Counted from the stretch's first letter, positions 53,275 to 61,530 are shown. The stretch is 64,000 bases of DNA from Lachnospiraceae bacterium (GCA_024696005.1 JAILHF010000007.1:106816-170815), one strand, 5' to 3'. Numbers and translations: made by a program. Notes: generated from the sequence alone by a model not told the origin.

Positions 53275-54102
53275 TTATTTCAGATCAATGATCACCAGCT
53301 CCGGATGATTAAAATACCTCGGTGCAAGTGTGCTTTCTCTGGCAAGCCCTCTGCTGACGACCATGATACTGCCATTTGAAAGCGTGTATTCACCATTTAC
53401 ATATTCTGCCATGAAGCCCTGGTCCGGTGCGAGCACGCCTTTGTTTATAAACGGGATCCTGATCTGTCCGGCGTGAGCATGTCCTGCTACTATAAGGTCA
53501 AAACCATACTGCTCATAATCATTCACTCTTTCCGGGCGATGGGTCACAAGTATACGCACATGGGATTCATCTGTCGCTGCATATGCCGTATCCAGCTGAT
53601 GTTTCCACTGTGAATCCGTCAGATCGTCCGGATCATCTACTCCACAGATATCGAGAGCACTACCGTTAACGGTGATCGTTTCACAATCCCCTGCAAGTAC
53701 GTGCACACCGACAGATTCCATGTATTCTTTCATTTCCGAAGCTCTGAGACTCCAGCATTCATGATTTCCGGTCACATAATAGCAAGGGTACTTTGTAACG
53801 AGATTCTCCATCAGGATCCTGGCATTTTTGTCATCGATCTCATCATCGAAGATATCTCCGGCAAGAAGGATAACATCCGGCTCTTCCTTATCGATCCTTT
53901 TAGTAAGCTGCTTCTGATCTTTACCGTAATAACATGAATGAAGATCTGTAACCAGCGCTATCCGGACGCCTCCTCCCGAGCCTTTCAGAATATCCAGTGT
54001 TATCCTCTCCGTTACCGGGACCCAGTACCATAACGTCCATATCACAAAAAGAACAAGTATGATCACAAACGCTTTTTTTATCTTTGATCCTTTCTTCTCC
54101 AA
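53275..54102 (-). CDS. Membrane-anchored metallophosphoesterase (YkuE/YaeI-like)
   Basis: This 275-residue protein has an N-terminal membrane anchor (AFVIILVLFVIWTLWYWV). The calcineurin-like phosphoesterase domain shows IALVTDLHSC (DxH), VILLAGDIFDDE (GDxxD), YYVTGNHECW (GNHE), ILVTHRPERV and LIVAGHAHAGQIRIP (GHxH). All metal ligands are present. Related enzymes act on UDP-diacylglucosamine-like lipids or on phosphoesters at the cell surface; the substrate here is not known. It stands alone, with a terminator after it and a large non-coding gap before it. Confidence 0.9.
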   Translation of the reverse strand: MEKKGSKIKKAFVIILVLFVIWTLWYWVPVTERITLDILKGSGGGVRIALVTDLHSCYYGKDQKQLTKRIDKEEPDVILLAGDIFDDEIDDKNARILMENLVTKYPCYYVTGNHECWSLRASEMKEYMESVGVHVLAGDCETITVNGSALDICGVDDPDDLTDSQWKHQLDTAYAATDESHVRILVTHRPERVNDYEQYGFDLIVAGHAHAGQIRIPFINKGVLAPDQGFMAEYVNGEYTLSNGSIMVVSRGLARESTLAPRYFNHPELVIIDLK

Positions 54103-54185
54103 CTTATCCGTCTATAGCTTTCCGTTCTGTTTAACAATGTAAAATACAACTTGGGGCGGTTCAAAATTGTATACTAAAACAACTT

Positions 54186-54206
54186 GTTTGTACAGCCTGT
54201 ACAAAC
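54186..54206. promoter_or_regulatory. Perfect 21-bp inverted repeat (candidate operator)
   Basis: GTTTGTACA (54186-54194) and TGTACAAAC (54198-54206) are exact inverted copies around GCC. Size and symmetry fit a dimeric repressor site. It lies about 85 bp upstream of the metallophosphoesterase start. Confidence 0.55.
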
Positions 54207-54228
54207 GGGCTGTTTCTCCGGGAACTTT

Positions 54229-54338
54229 TCCCTGTTATAGGCAGTCCCTTGTCCTATAAATGCGGAAAGCTTCATTTTTCTTTCAAATTTCCCTAATTAT
54301 AGGCAAGTTTTTGTCCTCAACGTGGGGAAAGTTTATTT
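54229..54338. repeat. Two imperfect direct repeats of about 50 bp
   Basis: Both copies share TCCCT, TTATAGGCA, TTGTCCT and GGAAAG(C/T)TT in the same order and are offset by about 61 bp. They lie in the non-coding gap and may be protein-binding or RNA elements. Confidence 0.5.
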
Positions 54339-54596
54339 TTTTGCCCAGTTTTCTCCAAATATAACCACATAACGTGCTTCAAAGCTCTCCAAGCGCAACC
54401 ATCGTAACTATCCACGACCTGCATCACCCCCCATCTGTTGAATGTTGTTTTAATAAGTGCTATGATTTAAAAGATCGAATTAATGCAAGCTATTCGTATC
54501 AGAACCGTGAGCAAAATTTTGCCCCGAAGGATGACAGCCTGCTTGTTTGACGAAGATACACCTCCTTTCGGGCACACGCATCAAGGAGGTGCTACT

Positions 54597-55310
54597 ATGA
54601 GAAAGAACAACAGATTTTTCGGCACGTTATTGACCGTCGGGATGATCCTTGCCCTTGCCGCCTGCGGAAAAGGAGATGATACGGACAAGCCTGCCGATGC
54701 CGGTCAGACAACGCAGCAGAGCTCGTCTGCGGAAACCGACAAACCCGGGGATGACAACGGCGGCGATACAAACAGCGATCCGTCCGGATACAAGCTGACG
54801 GTTCCTGCGAAACTGACGGGAAAACTGAATCTGATCGAGCTGGACGACCGGGATCCTTCCGTTCTACGGGGCGTAAAAACAATGGGGAACAGCTTCGGAA
54901 GCCAGGAAGACATTAACGGGAAAGATCCCTCCCTTGATGATGTTCGTTGTATCTTCGGTCTGAATGAATGGGTGGAATTCTATCCGGACACGGATAAAGA
55001 ATCCGGCATACGTGTATGGATCCTTAAGCATCGTGATGATCATGAATACTATGCCGACTGCAAATTTTCCGACCTGATGCCCGATTTCGCCACCTACTGC
55101 GATCTTCATTATCCGGAAGACGCAGAAGATCCCCTTGAATGGTATTGGGGCAGCTTTTATCTGAATCCGGATGAATGTGAACCCGGCTATTACGATTTCG
55201 TGTTTACTTATGAAGGCAAAGCCATCGCAACGCTTGTAACGCGTTTCTATAACGATGGGGAGATGAACGACAAGTCCGGCGCCGAGCTCGAATCCCTCAT
55301 GCACGAGTAA
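54597..55310 (+). CDS. Putative lipoprotein, unknown function
   Basis: This protein is 237 residues from the ATG at 54597, seven bases after AAGGAGGT. The signal peptide ends in lipobox ALAAC at about residue 22. An Asp/Ser/Thr-rich linker follows, then a domain of about 170 residues starting near LTGKLNLIELDDRDP with several Asp/Tyr-rich strands. I recognise no family. An inverted repeat at 55330-55369 follows. Confidence 0.65.
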   Translation: MRKNNRFFGTLLTVGMILALAACGKGDDTDKPADAGQTTQQSSSAETDKPGDDNGGDTNSDPSGYKLTVPAKLTGKLNLIELDDRDPSVLRGVKTMGNSFGSQEDINGKDPSLDDVRCIFGLNEWVEFYPDTDKESGIRVWILKHRDDHEYYADCKFSDLMPDFATYCDLHYPEDAEDPLEWYWGSFYLNPDECEPGYYDFVFTYEGKAIATLVTRFYNDGEMNDKSGAELESLMHE

Positions 55311-55329
55311 GATACCCTGCGAGGGCTCC

Positions 55330-55369
55330 GGTGTACCGTTTTCCAGGCATCGATCAGGATCGGTACACC
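55330..55369. terminator. Inverted repeat between convergent genes
   Basis: GGTGTACCG (55330-55338) and CGGTACACC (55361-55369) are perfect 9-bp inverted repeats with a 22-nt loop between the lipoprotein and HTH genes. There is no strong T-tract, so terminator function is uncertain. Confidence 0.4.
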
Positions 55370-55825
55370 TTAGCCTTCACCCTCCATAATCCTGTCCAGT
55401 CCGTTCTGGACGAGGATCTCATCGATCCGGTACAGATCGTAGATGCGGTTGTTGATCGCTATGATGATGCACGCATCCCGCGGGTCCTTTGCGTACAGTT
55501 CACTGTACCCGTACAGCTTCAGCGCCCTGTTGATCTCATCCAGCTTGAAATGCCCTGCCACACACAGGCGTATGATGTGATCCCTGTTCTTCGCGTGCTT
55601 TTCCATGCGGATCAGCTTGCCGCCGTATCCCTCGGCAAAGCCGGCGGCAACGTAAAGCTCCTTGAGTTTCATTCCTTTTTCGTCAAGGACGTCCTTCATG
55701 TAGTAATAAAACGCTTTTTCGCCGTTGGCCAGATACTTGCTGTTATCACGGAGATACGCCCCGGCCTCTTCCGGCTTTGTTTTTTTCAGGAGCTCATCCA
55801 GTTCGTCCGTCTTCTTTTTTTCCAT
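55370..55825 (-). CDS. HTH-type partner of zinc-ribbon kinase
   Basis: This protein is 151 residues from the ATG at 55825, five bases after GGAG. An acidic/basic N-terminus (DELDELLKKTKPEEAGAYLR) leads to a XRE-like helix-turn-helix segment: VLDEKGMKLKELYVAAGFAE, then RMEKHAKNRDHIIRLCVA. A module follows with LDEINRALKLYGYSELYAKD and PRDACIIIAINN, seen downstream of HTH domains in clostridial kinase-linked proteins. It overlaps or abuts the kinase stop and is coupled to it. DNA binding or adaptor function is inferred. Confidence 0.7.
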   Translation of the reverse strand: MEKKKTDELDELLKKTKPEEAGAYLRDNSKYLANGEKAFYYYMKDVLDEKGMKLKELYVAAGFAEGYGGKLIRMEKHAKNRDHIIRLCVAGHFKLDEINRALKLYGYSELYAKDPRDACIIIAINNRIYDLYRIDEILVQNGLDRIMEGEG

Positions 55826-55827
55826 GA

Positions 55828-56862
55828 TCACTCCATCTCATCCAGGATGTCCATCAGTTCTTTTGTGCTGAAGCGGTCCTTCGGGTCCAGGCTGATGCAG
55901 CGCTCGATCACCGGCCACAGCTTGCCTTCCGCCTTCTCTTCCTTCGGGAACTTCCCGGTCAGCATCACGTTCATGAGCATCCCCAGCGCATACACGTCTG
56001 TCTTTTCGGAGGACGCCTTCATCCCGAAGCCTGCCTGCTCCGGAGCCGCGAAATTCCTGGTCCCCATGTGCTCTGTGTCGTCTGACTTGCTCTCATCATA
56101 CCACTTCGCGATATTCAGGTCGAGCAGATATACGGAATCGTCCGGCCCCACCATGACGTTGGAAGGCTTGATGTCCCTGTGCACGATCCCGTTCAGGGCA
56201 TGATGGAGCTCATCCAGGACCGAGCAGATCTTCTTCGTCACGGAAAGCGCAAAGTCTTCCGAAAAAGTTCCCTCCTGCAGCAGCTCTTCCAGCGTCTTTC
56301 CTTCGATGTACTCCTCGATGACGATCAGGCTGTTCTCCCCTTCGTAAAGCAAGATGATGCGCGGCATGTTCCGGACCGGATGCTCTTGCAGGTAGTCGTA
56401 CACGCTGCGGTCGTAGGTCCCGAGGATCTTCTTCACGAAACGTTCGCCGCTCTCACCGTGCCGGACAAGGATGATGTCTTCCCTGTCCCCGATGTTTCCT
56501 TCCTCGCGGTACATGGAAAGTTCCAGAATGTCCCCATCGCTGATCCCCCTATAGGGATCACGCAGATCCGCCAGATATTCTTCTTCCGAAAGATACAGTT
56601 CGGAGGCGTCGATCTTGTTGACAAAGCCGCACTCGCTGCACTTCCACTCCCCGCTATCCTCATTGAAGCCGGGCTGGATGTTCAGCATTGCGCCGCAGCC
56701 GTCGCAGCACCACACGATGTTGGAATCCGTCGCAACCTCCGGATTGATCAGCGTCTCCCCGCAGCCGCGGCATACCCAATAGGGCAGGTCGTTCCGGTAT
56801 CCCTTCTGAAGCGTCAGGTTTGCTTCGCAGCGTGGGCAGTATTCATATTCTTCATCGCTCAT
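55828..56862 (-). CDS. Ser/Thr protein kinase with N-terminal zinc ribbons
   Basis: This 344-residue kinase opens with about 85 residues of CxxC pairs: CPRCEANLTLQ, CRGCGETL, CCDGCGAML and CSECGFV, three zinc-ribbon-like units. The Hanks kinase domain follows: ATP Lys in RFVKKILGTYD, catalytic loop GIVHRDIKPSNVMVG (about 229) and metal motif LLDLNIAKWY (DLN in place of DFG). The activation segment ends FAAPEQAG. All catalytic residues are kept. No membrane segment is present. It is coupled to the HTH partner downstream. Confidence 0.9.
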   Translation of the reverse strand: MSDEEYEYCPRCEANLTLQKGYRNDLPYWVCRGCGETLINPEVATDSNIVWCCDGCGAMLNIQPGFNEDSGEWKCSECGFVNKIDASELYLSEEEYLADLRDPYRGISDGDILELSMYREEGNIGDREDIILVRHGESGERFVKKILGTYDRSVYDYLQEHPVRNMPRIILLYEGENSLIVIEEYIEGKTLEELLQEGTFSEDFALSVTKKICSVLDELHHALNGIVHRDIKPSNVMVGPDDSVYLLDLNIAKWYDESKSDDTEHMGTRNFAAPEQAGFGMKASSEKTDVYALGMLMNVMLTGKFPKEEKAEGKLWPVIERCISLDPKDRFSTKELMDILDEME

Positions 56863-56904
56863 GTTCTGCGCTTTCCTTTTCTCTGATGGATTTTTCCCGA
56901 TCGA

Positions 56905-56962
56905 TAAACATATAATACTTCATGATCCTGTCTTTTGGAAGAAGTTCACGGAAGAAATTGAA
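56905..56962 (-). pseudogene. Remnant of the 3' end of a SocA/Panacea antitoxin gene
   Basis: About 55 bp match 60508-60561, the 3' part of the antitoxin gene at 60421, nearly base for base. One base of a CC pair is missing (TTCACGGAAG against TTCACCGGAAG), which breaks the frame. On the minus strand it encodes the fragment KDRIMKYY. It is a decayed duplicate or a deletion scar. Confidence 0.65.
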
Positions 56963-57033
56963 TTAGTCAGGAATTATGTTAGAATGAAACAAGCGAATAT
57001 AAAACCGTTTCAAACATTAAAGGATTTAACAGA

Positions 57034-57447
57034 ATGATCGGATTCACAGTCAGCTTTTATTGGTTTCAGATCGGCACGGGCGATTTTCTCCACTCGTTCT
57101 TTTCAACTGTCTGCATGCGCCTTGAAGGCGGATCGTGGGGCAGCAAGTTTCCCGTCATCATGAATGAACTGTATCAGGGCGAATTGCCTGCAGACAAAGT
57201 CGATGCAGCTATGCAGGAACTCAGGCTGATCAGGGAAGGGCTCAGAGCGTTCCCTCCGGAGCAGGTGGTCTGGGACATGGACGATCTGTCCAAACAACCG
57301 CCCTGGGGAAACAAGATCAGTCCGGACATCACGGATCTTTCGAATTATTTTGTGACAAGCGATGGAGAAGATTTCATCGGCGTGTTTGAAAACGCTTTGA
57401 AAACAGCGGCAGAAGACGGCGAAGCATTAAAGATAGAGTCTCTGTGA
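57034..57447 (+). CDS. Imm70-family immunity protein
   Basis: This 137-residue protein has the conserved features of Imm70: YWFQIGTGDFLHSFFSTV near the start, GGSWGSKFPVIMNELYQGEL, then WDMDDLSKQPPWGNKI and ITDLSNYFVTSDG. Imm70 members protect against polymorphic toxins. No toxin gene is adjacent, so this is an orphan immunity gene, perhaps guarding against neighbouring cells. It has no strong ribosome binding site (AAAGGATTTAACAGA). Confidence 0.85.
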   Translation: MIGFTVSFYWFQIGTGDFLHSFFSTVCMRLEGGSWGSKFPVIMNELYQGELPADKVDAAMQELRLIREGLRAFPPEQVVWDMDDLSKQPPWGNKISPDITDLSNYFVTSDGEDFIGVFENALKTAAEDGEALKIESL

Positions 57448-57482
57448 TCCATAGGAATAATAGAGGGTGCGGTAAGGAACAG

Positions 57483-58268
57483 ATGAAAATCGGCGCTTAT
57501 CAATTTGAAGTAAGCGGGAATGAAGAGCAGAATTTTGCCCGGATCCGGGAAGGGATCGAAAAAGCGGTCAGCAATGGTGTCAGGCTTCTCCTTTTCCCGG
57601 AATGCGCAGTGACCGGCTACCCACCCCATTGCATCGGATCATCTTCCGAGGTTCGCTTCGATGCGGTGGAACGGATCCACGACCGCATTCAGGCTCTCGC
57701 GGAGGAGCATCAGATCTTTCTTGTAGTGGGAACCATTCTCGAAGAAGACGGAAAGCATTACAATGCAGCAATGCTGTTTTGTCCCGATGGCCGGCGGATT
57801 CCCTATCGGAAGCGCGCATTATGGGGCTGGGACCGGGATAACTTTTCTGCCGGGGAAGATTCCGGTGTCGTAGAGATCGATTCTCACAAAGTCGGGATCC
57901 GGATCTGCTTCGAAGTTCGTTTTCCGGAATACTTCCGCGAGCTCTATAAAGAGCAGACGGATCTGAATCTGATCCTGTTTTTTGACAGGTCAGAACAGGA
58001 GGATCCAGAAAGATATGAACTGATCAAAGGCCATATCCGGACCAGGGCGGTTGAAAACGTCTGCCACATCCTTACATGCAATACTGCCGCCGCTCATCAG
58101 ACTGCTCCGACAGGGCTGTATGACCGCTCCGGCAGGACCCTGATCGAGCTGGAAAGAGGAACAGAGGATCTGCTGATCTTCGATTTCGAACCGGCACCCC
58201 TTGATTTCGGGGAGCGCGGCCGAAAGGAAATCTCGGATCTGTTGATGAAGACAGATGGGAGACAATAG
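57483..58268 (+). CDS. Carbon-nitrogen hydrolase (nitrilase superfamily)
   Basis: This protein is 261 residues from the ATG at 57483 with TAAGGAACAG upstream. The catalytic triad is complete: Glu in LLLFPECAVTGYPP (about 40), Lys in IPYRKRALWGWDRDNF (about 109) and Cys in VGIRICFEVRFPE (about 141). The substrate is unknown; omega-amidase, carbamoylputrescine or similar amidase activity is possible. It starts 35 bp after the Imm70 gene and ends 1 bp before the GNAT gene, so the three may be co-transcribed. Confidence 0.92.
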   Translation: MKIGAYQFEVSGNEEQNFARIREGIEKAVSNGVRLLLFPECAVTGYPPHCIGSSSEVRFDAVERIHDRIQALAEEHQIFLVVGTILEEDGKHYNAAMLFCPDGRRIPYRKRALWGWDRDNFSAGEDSGVVEIDSHKVGIRICFEVRFPEYFRELYKEQTDLNLILFFDRSEQEDPERYELIKGHIRTRAVENVCHILTCNTAAAHQTAPTGLYDRSGRTLIELERGTEDLLIFDFEPAPLDFGERGRKEISDLLMKTDGRQ

Positions 58269-58269
58269 A

Positions 58270-58698
58270 ATGGAACTGTGCTATAAAACCACGACGGACA
58301 ACAATGCATTCACAACCGTTTCCTTCGCAGCAGATGATGCGGATCTTACGGACAAGCTGTGCGAGTGCAAGATCGATGTTGATCCCGCGACAAAAACCTG
58401 GACGATTTCCTCCTGGTACACAACGGAAAAACACAAACATCACGGATACGGCAAGCTGACCCTGCAGGAATGCCTGAACGCGATCTCTGCCGTTTGCGGC
58501 ATGCCGGATACCGTGGAATACATCTGGAACGGAGCGAACCAGTATGTGTTTGACTGGCTGGAGGAGAACTTCGGCGCGCTCAGCAAGTGCCCGATCGCGG
58601 TACAGAAATATGCTTCCGATGATGACTGGGAATCCCACATCTATGTGCTGAACCGGGAGAAGTTTCTCCAGTATTTTTCCCTCGCAGAGACCGCTTGA
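58270..58698 (+). CDS. GNAT-like acetyltransferase
   Basis: This protein is 142 residues from the ATG at 58270 (GGGAG upstream). A mid-protein stretch, WYTTEKHKHHGYGKLTLQE, matches the acetyl-CoA loop (Q/R-x-x-G-x-G) of GNAT enzymes, followed by a helix and EYIWNGANQYVFDWL. It is short for the family but complete in the core. Substrate unknown. It is the last gene of the Imm70/nitrilase run. Confidence 0.7.
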   Translation: MELCYKTTTDNNAFTTVSFAADDADLTDKLCECKIDVDPATKTWTISSWYTTEKHKHHGYGKLTLQECLNAISAVCGMPDTVEYIWNGANQYVFDWLEENFGALSKCPIAVQKYASDDDWESHIYVLNREKFLQYFSLAETA

Positions 58699-58839
58699 GC
58701 CGGGCCTTTCGATCATCGCCGCCGTTTGCCGTACTCTCATTTCAGTAAACCATTTTTCTTTGACTGTTATGTAAGATATCCGTATCTCGGATTAAAGACT
58801 CAGCAGCTGTGGTATTCTCAACTACATTATCAAGAAATT

Positions 58840-59868
58840 TCAAATTTGCAGCTTTTCCGCGTATTTAAATGGTATCGCATCTCTCGGTGCGGTTTCAATA
58901 TATGCACGTTCCTTATGCATGAAAGACACTATTTCGTCCTTAGTCATTTTGCCAAGTTTTTCAATGACTATGTTCAGAATTCTTATATCATCTTCTGAAA
59001 GAGCCGGAAATACTGACACACCGCTCAAACTAAAATGATAGGCATTCGTCTCCCCCATATCTACCTCTTCACAAGGCACATCTTTGAGATCTATTATTGA
59101 ATTGTGTGCCACAGGTACGGCACCCATCGGAAGTGCTTTATATACCAATCCGGTAATCGCGAAACCCCTTTCTTTATAGGAAAGTGCGTCAGCATACCAC
59201 ATTAGTTTCATCAGCTTCACCTTGAAAAGGCTTGTGATTTTAGGAGAAGATGCATAATAGCGAATAACATCAACAACTTTATCCAAAGACAACTCTGTAT
59301 TCCCATTAAGGGCCCCGTTACCCTGATACCTTGCGTAACTTGCTTCAATTGCTTTTCTCAGATACAAATCCCGATCTGCCTCATACAGCATAGTCGCGAT
59401 ATTAAAGTATTTCCGGTATGCTTCCGGCGTCAAGCTTCCCTTAGCCTCTTTTAACAGCGACAAGAACCACTCCGGATCCCGGTCCAATTTTTTAAGAATA
59501 GCATCATGAGCTTTGTCTTGAACTTGATGGCTCTCATAGCGTGTTATGGTCTTGCCTCCCCAGCCAAGCAATGTACACAGATCGCTCTGGGTAATGCCAT
59601 ACTTGCCACGAATACCGCTAATATCCTCTGATGTCAAAAGGCCTTCTGCCCTTCGATACGCGTCCTTCATCTTGATATCATTATCCTGCATTTGAGTCTC
59701 ATCCATATAAAGCTCATCAGCAGCATCGCAATACATATATGTGGCCACATAGTCCACTTTCCTGTCTTTATAGCTTGCGTGTTCTTTGATCTGAACAGTT
59801 TTTACTTCATGTTCTTCCATACAGCATGTGCATAGCTTCTTCTCGCTTTTCAAAATCTTCATTTTCAT
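58840..59868 (-). CDS. MqsA-like/SocA (Panacea) antitoxin, downstream gene of TA pair
   Basis: This 342-residue protein has an N-terminal Cys cluster (CTCCMEEHE) like MqsA zinc domains, then a helix-turn-helix (SGIRGKYGITQSDLCTLLGW, GGKTITRYESHQVQ). The C-terminal SocA/DUF4065 (Panacea) domain shows ITSLFKVKLMKLMWYADALS, YKALPMGAVPVAH and DIRILNIVIEKLGKM. Panacea domains neutralise diverse toxins. It is encoded 12 bp after the candidate toxin, giving a toxin-first order, and probably represses the promoter at 60354-60382. Confidence 0.85.
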   Translation of the reverse strand: MKMKILKSEKKLCTCCMEEHEVKTVQIKEHASYKDRKVDYVATYMYCDAADELYMDETQMQDNDIKMKDAYRRAEGLLTSEDISGIRGKYGITQSDLCTLLGWGGKTITRYESHQVQDKAHDAILKKLDRDPEWFLSLLKEAKGSLTPEAYRKYFNIATMLYEADRDLYLRKAIEASYARYQGNGALNGNTELSLDKVVDVIRYYASSPKITSLFKVKLMKLMWYADALSYKERGFAITGLVYKALPMGAVPVAHNSIIDLKDVPCEEVDMGETNAYHFSLSGVSVFPALSEDDIRILNIVIEKLGKMTKDEIVSFMHKERAYIETAPRDAIPFKYAEKLQI

Positions 59869-59880
59869 GGAAGCACCCCC

Positions 59881-60321
59881 TTATTTCTTCCGATATGGAA
59901 ACATGTCAGGTGTAAAGGATTTTTCCGCAAAGTGAAATGACATTATAAAAGTTGTTGCATTTCCATACTGTCCCAAAAGTTCTACTCGGATCTTGATATA
60001 TACTTCTTCATTACTGTTATAAACTTTTCCAAACTCTCGCATTTCACTTCTTTTTGGAAAACGCAGATCTGTTACCGTCTGCATGTAATCTTCTACAGTA
60101 AGAGTCAATAATTCTTTCTTCAAAGCATCCACAGGGTTCTCATCCGGAAACAACTTATTTACTGTGTACTGATTCGTATAGTTCTCTTCTCGGTCTTCAT
60201 CAACACGCCTGTGCACCTGAAAAACAATCTGTGCACCCTTATTCAGAGCATATTTCAGGTCCTGAATATAAGCTTTGACTTCTAATTCCGATTCTATGCG
60301 CGCTTTTGTTTCTTCTATCAA
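59881..60321 (-). CDS. Candidate toxin of the Panacea TA pair
   Basis: This 146-residue small protein has no known catalytic motif that I can name. Conserved-looking parts are RFPKRSEMREFGKVYNSNE and YIKIRVELLGQYG, then FIMSFHFAEKSF. The start is taken as TTG at 60321, which has AAGGGAGGT five bases upstream. The in-frame ATG at 60342 lies inside the operator palindrome with almost no leader. It directly precedes a Panacea-type antitoxin, which by known pairing rules makes it the toxin. The toxic activity is unassigned. Confidence 0.68.
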   Translation of the reverse strand: MIEETKARIESELEVKAYIQDLKYALNKGAQIVFQVHRRVDEDREENYTNQYTVNKLFPDENPVDALKKELLTLTVEDYMQTVTDLRFPKRSEMREFGKVYNSNEEVYIKIRVELLGQYGNATTFIMSFHFAEKSFTPDMFPYRKK

Positions 60322-60334
60322 ACTTACCTCCCTT

Positions 60335-60350
60335 GGTATCATTTGATACC
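60335..60350. promoter_or_regulatory. Palindromic operator at the TA promoter
   Basis: GGTATCA-TT-TGATACC is a perfect 7+7 inverted repeat covering the predicted start point (about 60347) of the toxin-antitoxin operon, a classic autoregulatory position. Confidence 0.75.
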
Positions 60351-60353
60351 TTC

Positions 60354-60382
60354 ATAATACTTTTTACTTTTCCACTTGTCAA
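60354..60382 (-). promoter_or_regulatory. Promoter of the Panacea TA operon
   Basis: TTGACA (60377-60382) and TATTAT (60354-60359) are 17 bp apart on the minus strand. The palindrome starts 4 bp downstream. Confidence 0.8.
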
Positions 60383-60420
60383 TACCTACACCTTCCATCT
60401 TATGATTATGAGATGGGTTT

Positions 60421-61437
60421 TTAGCTTCCGGATGCGCTTCCAAGCATGTCCCGGATATATGTCTGCAGGCCTTCCTCTGTATCTATGCCATATTCCCGGT
60501 TTATCAGAGCATAATACTTCATGATCCTGTCTTTCGGAAGCAGTTCACCGGAAGAAATGCTGTCGCCATACCCTTTCCGCGCTTCCATCCAGGGATTCTC
60601 ATTATGCGTGATCTTTTCCAATACTTTTCCGCCATACATGCCGAAGGTGTTCACCACAAGATCGACCACCCGCCTCTCTTCCTCCGTCAGGGCACCCTCG
60701 CTGCCCTCCAACAGCGCGAAACGCGCATCATCAAGCGGATCATATTTGAAATCCCGAAACAGCTCATAAACCTCGGGATAAACCGGGCCGCGCAGCCACG
60801 CCCTGCAATCCTCTTCAAAGATCGGCCTTCCATAAAGCGCGGAATAGATGCCCTGGACAAAGTACAGCAGCTTCTGAAGCATGAGCGGCGTCACCTCTTC
60901 CAGCTTCTCAAAGACATACGCGATCACGCTGAGCATCTTGTCGGATACGGAAAACAGGCCCTCCATGCTTTCTGCTGCAGCAAATGCTTTTCGATATGCC
61001 GCATCCGTAAGCTTCTCCCGGTTCTCCGTAAGCTTCTGTTTCATAAATCCCGGAGATGAAAGTGCCGCTCTCATAATATCCGAATACTCTTTGGACGGCA
61101 CCTGTCCTTCCAGATAACGCGTAATGGTGATTTCTCCGAAACCAAGAGCAAGAGACAGAGGCGCCTTTCCGATCTTGTAGATCTTCATGAGCTTTTCGAT
61201 GTCATCTAGTGTAACAATTCCTTCTGCCGCCCTGTACTGCTCGTCGATCTCCTGAACACTCTTATCCATAAGCCCGGGAATGCTCATCTCTTCTCCGCAC
61301 TTCGCACAGACAGCCACCGTGATTGCAAAAGTATATTCCTTATCCCGAATGATTTTTACGATATCACGCTTTTGCAGCAGGTACTCGGTCGTTCTCCTGC
61401 ACTCTGTACAAAAATCTCTTCGACTCTTATCTGTCAT
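60421..61437 (-). CDS. MqsA-like/SocA (Panacea) antitoxin, solitary copy
   Basis: This protein is 338 residues from the ATG at 61437 (GGAGG seven bases upstream). N-terminal Cys pairs FCTECRR and VCAKCGEE form a zinc site. A helix-turn-helix lies near residues 80-125 (LMKIYKIGKAPLSLALGFGE, ITITRYLEG). The C-terminal Panacea/SocA domain shows PLMLQKLLYFVQGIYSALYG, CRAWLRGPVYPEVYELF and VVDLVVNTFGMYGGKVLEKI. No toxin gene lies directly beside it. It may be solitary or may act on the toxin downstream. A partial copy of its 3' end occurs at 56905-56962. Confidence 0.85.
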   Translation of the reverse strand: MTDKSRRDFCTECRRTTEYLLQKRDIVKIIRDKEYTFAITVAVCAKCGEEMSIPGLMDKSVQEIDEQYRAAEGIVTLDDIEKLMKIYKIGKAPLSLALGFGEITITRYLEGQVPSKEYSDIMRAALSSPGFMKQKLTENREKLTDAAYRKAFAAAESMEGLFSVSDKMLSVIAYVFEKLEEVTPLMLQKLLYFVQGIYSALYGRPIFEEDCRAWLRGPVYPEVYELFRDFKYDPLDDARFALLEGSEGALTEEERRVVDLVVNTFGMYGGKVLEKITHNENPWMEARKGYGDSISSGELLPKDRIMKYYALINREYGIDTEEGLQTYIRDMLGSASGS

Positions 61438-61495
61438 AGTGGGGCCTCCAATCTTATTTCTTTCTGATCTATGTTCAAAACACTTCCTTCGAAGA

Positions 61496-61530
61496 GTAAT
61501 GATATTTTTTTCGATTTTTCCTATCATTAC
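61496..61530. promoter_or_regulatory. Inverted repeat in the promoter region of the solitary antitoxin
   Basis: GTAATGATA (61496-61504) and TATCATTAC (61522-61530) are exact inverted copies. They overlap a minus-strand promoter with TTGACA (61552-61557) and TAATGT (61529-61534), 17 bp apart, and are likely an autoregulatory operator. Confidence 0.6.

Larger units (their letters stand above)
54103..54596. other. 494-bp non-coding gap with palindrome and direct repeats
   Basis: The gap lies between divergent genes and carries no convincing coding frame. It is AT-rich and contains the 21-bp palindrome at 54186-54206 and two imperfect direct repeats at about 54229-54279 and 54290-54338. The ribosome binding site AAGGAGGTG of the downstream lipoprotein is at 54583-54591. 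Confidence 0.7.
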
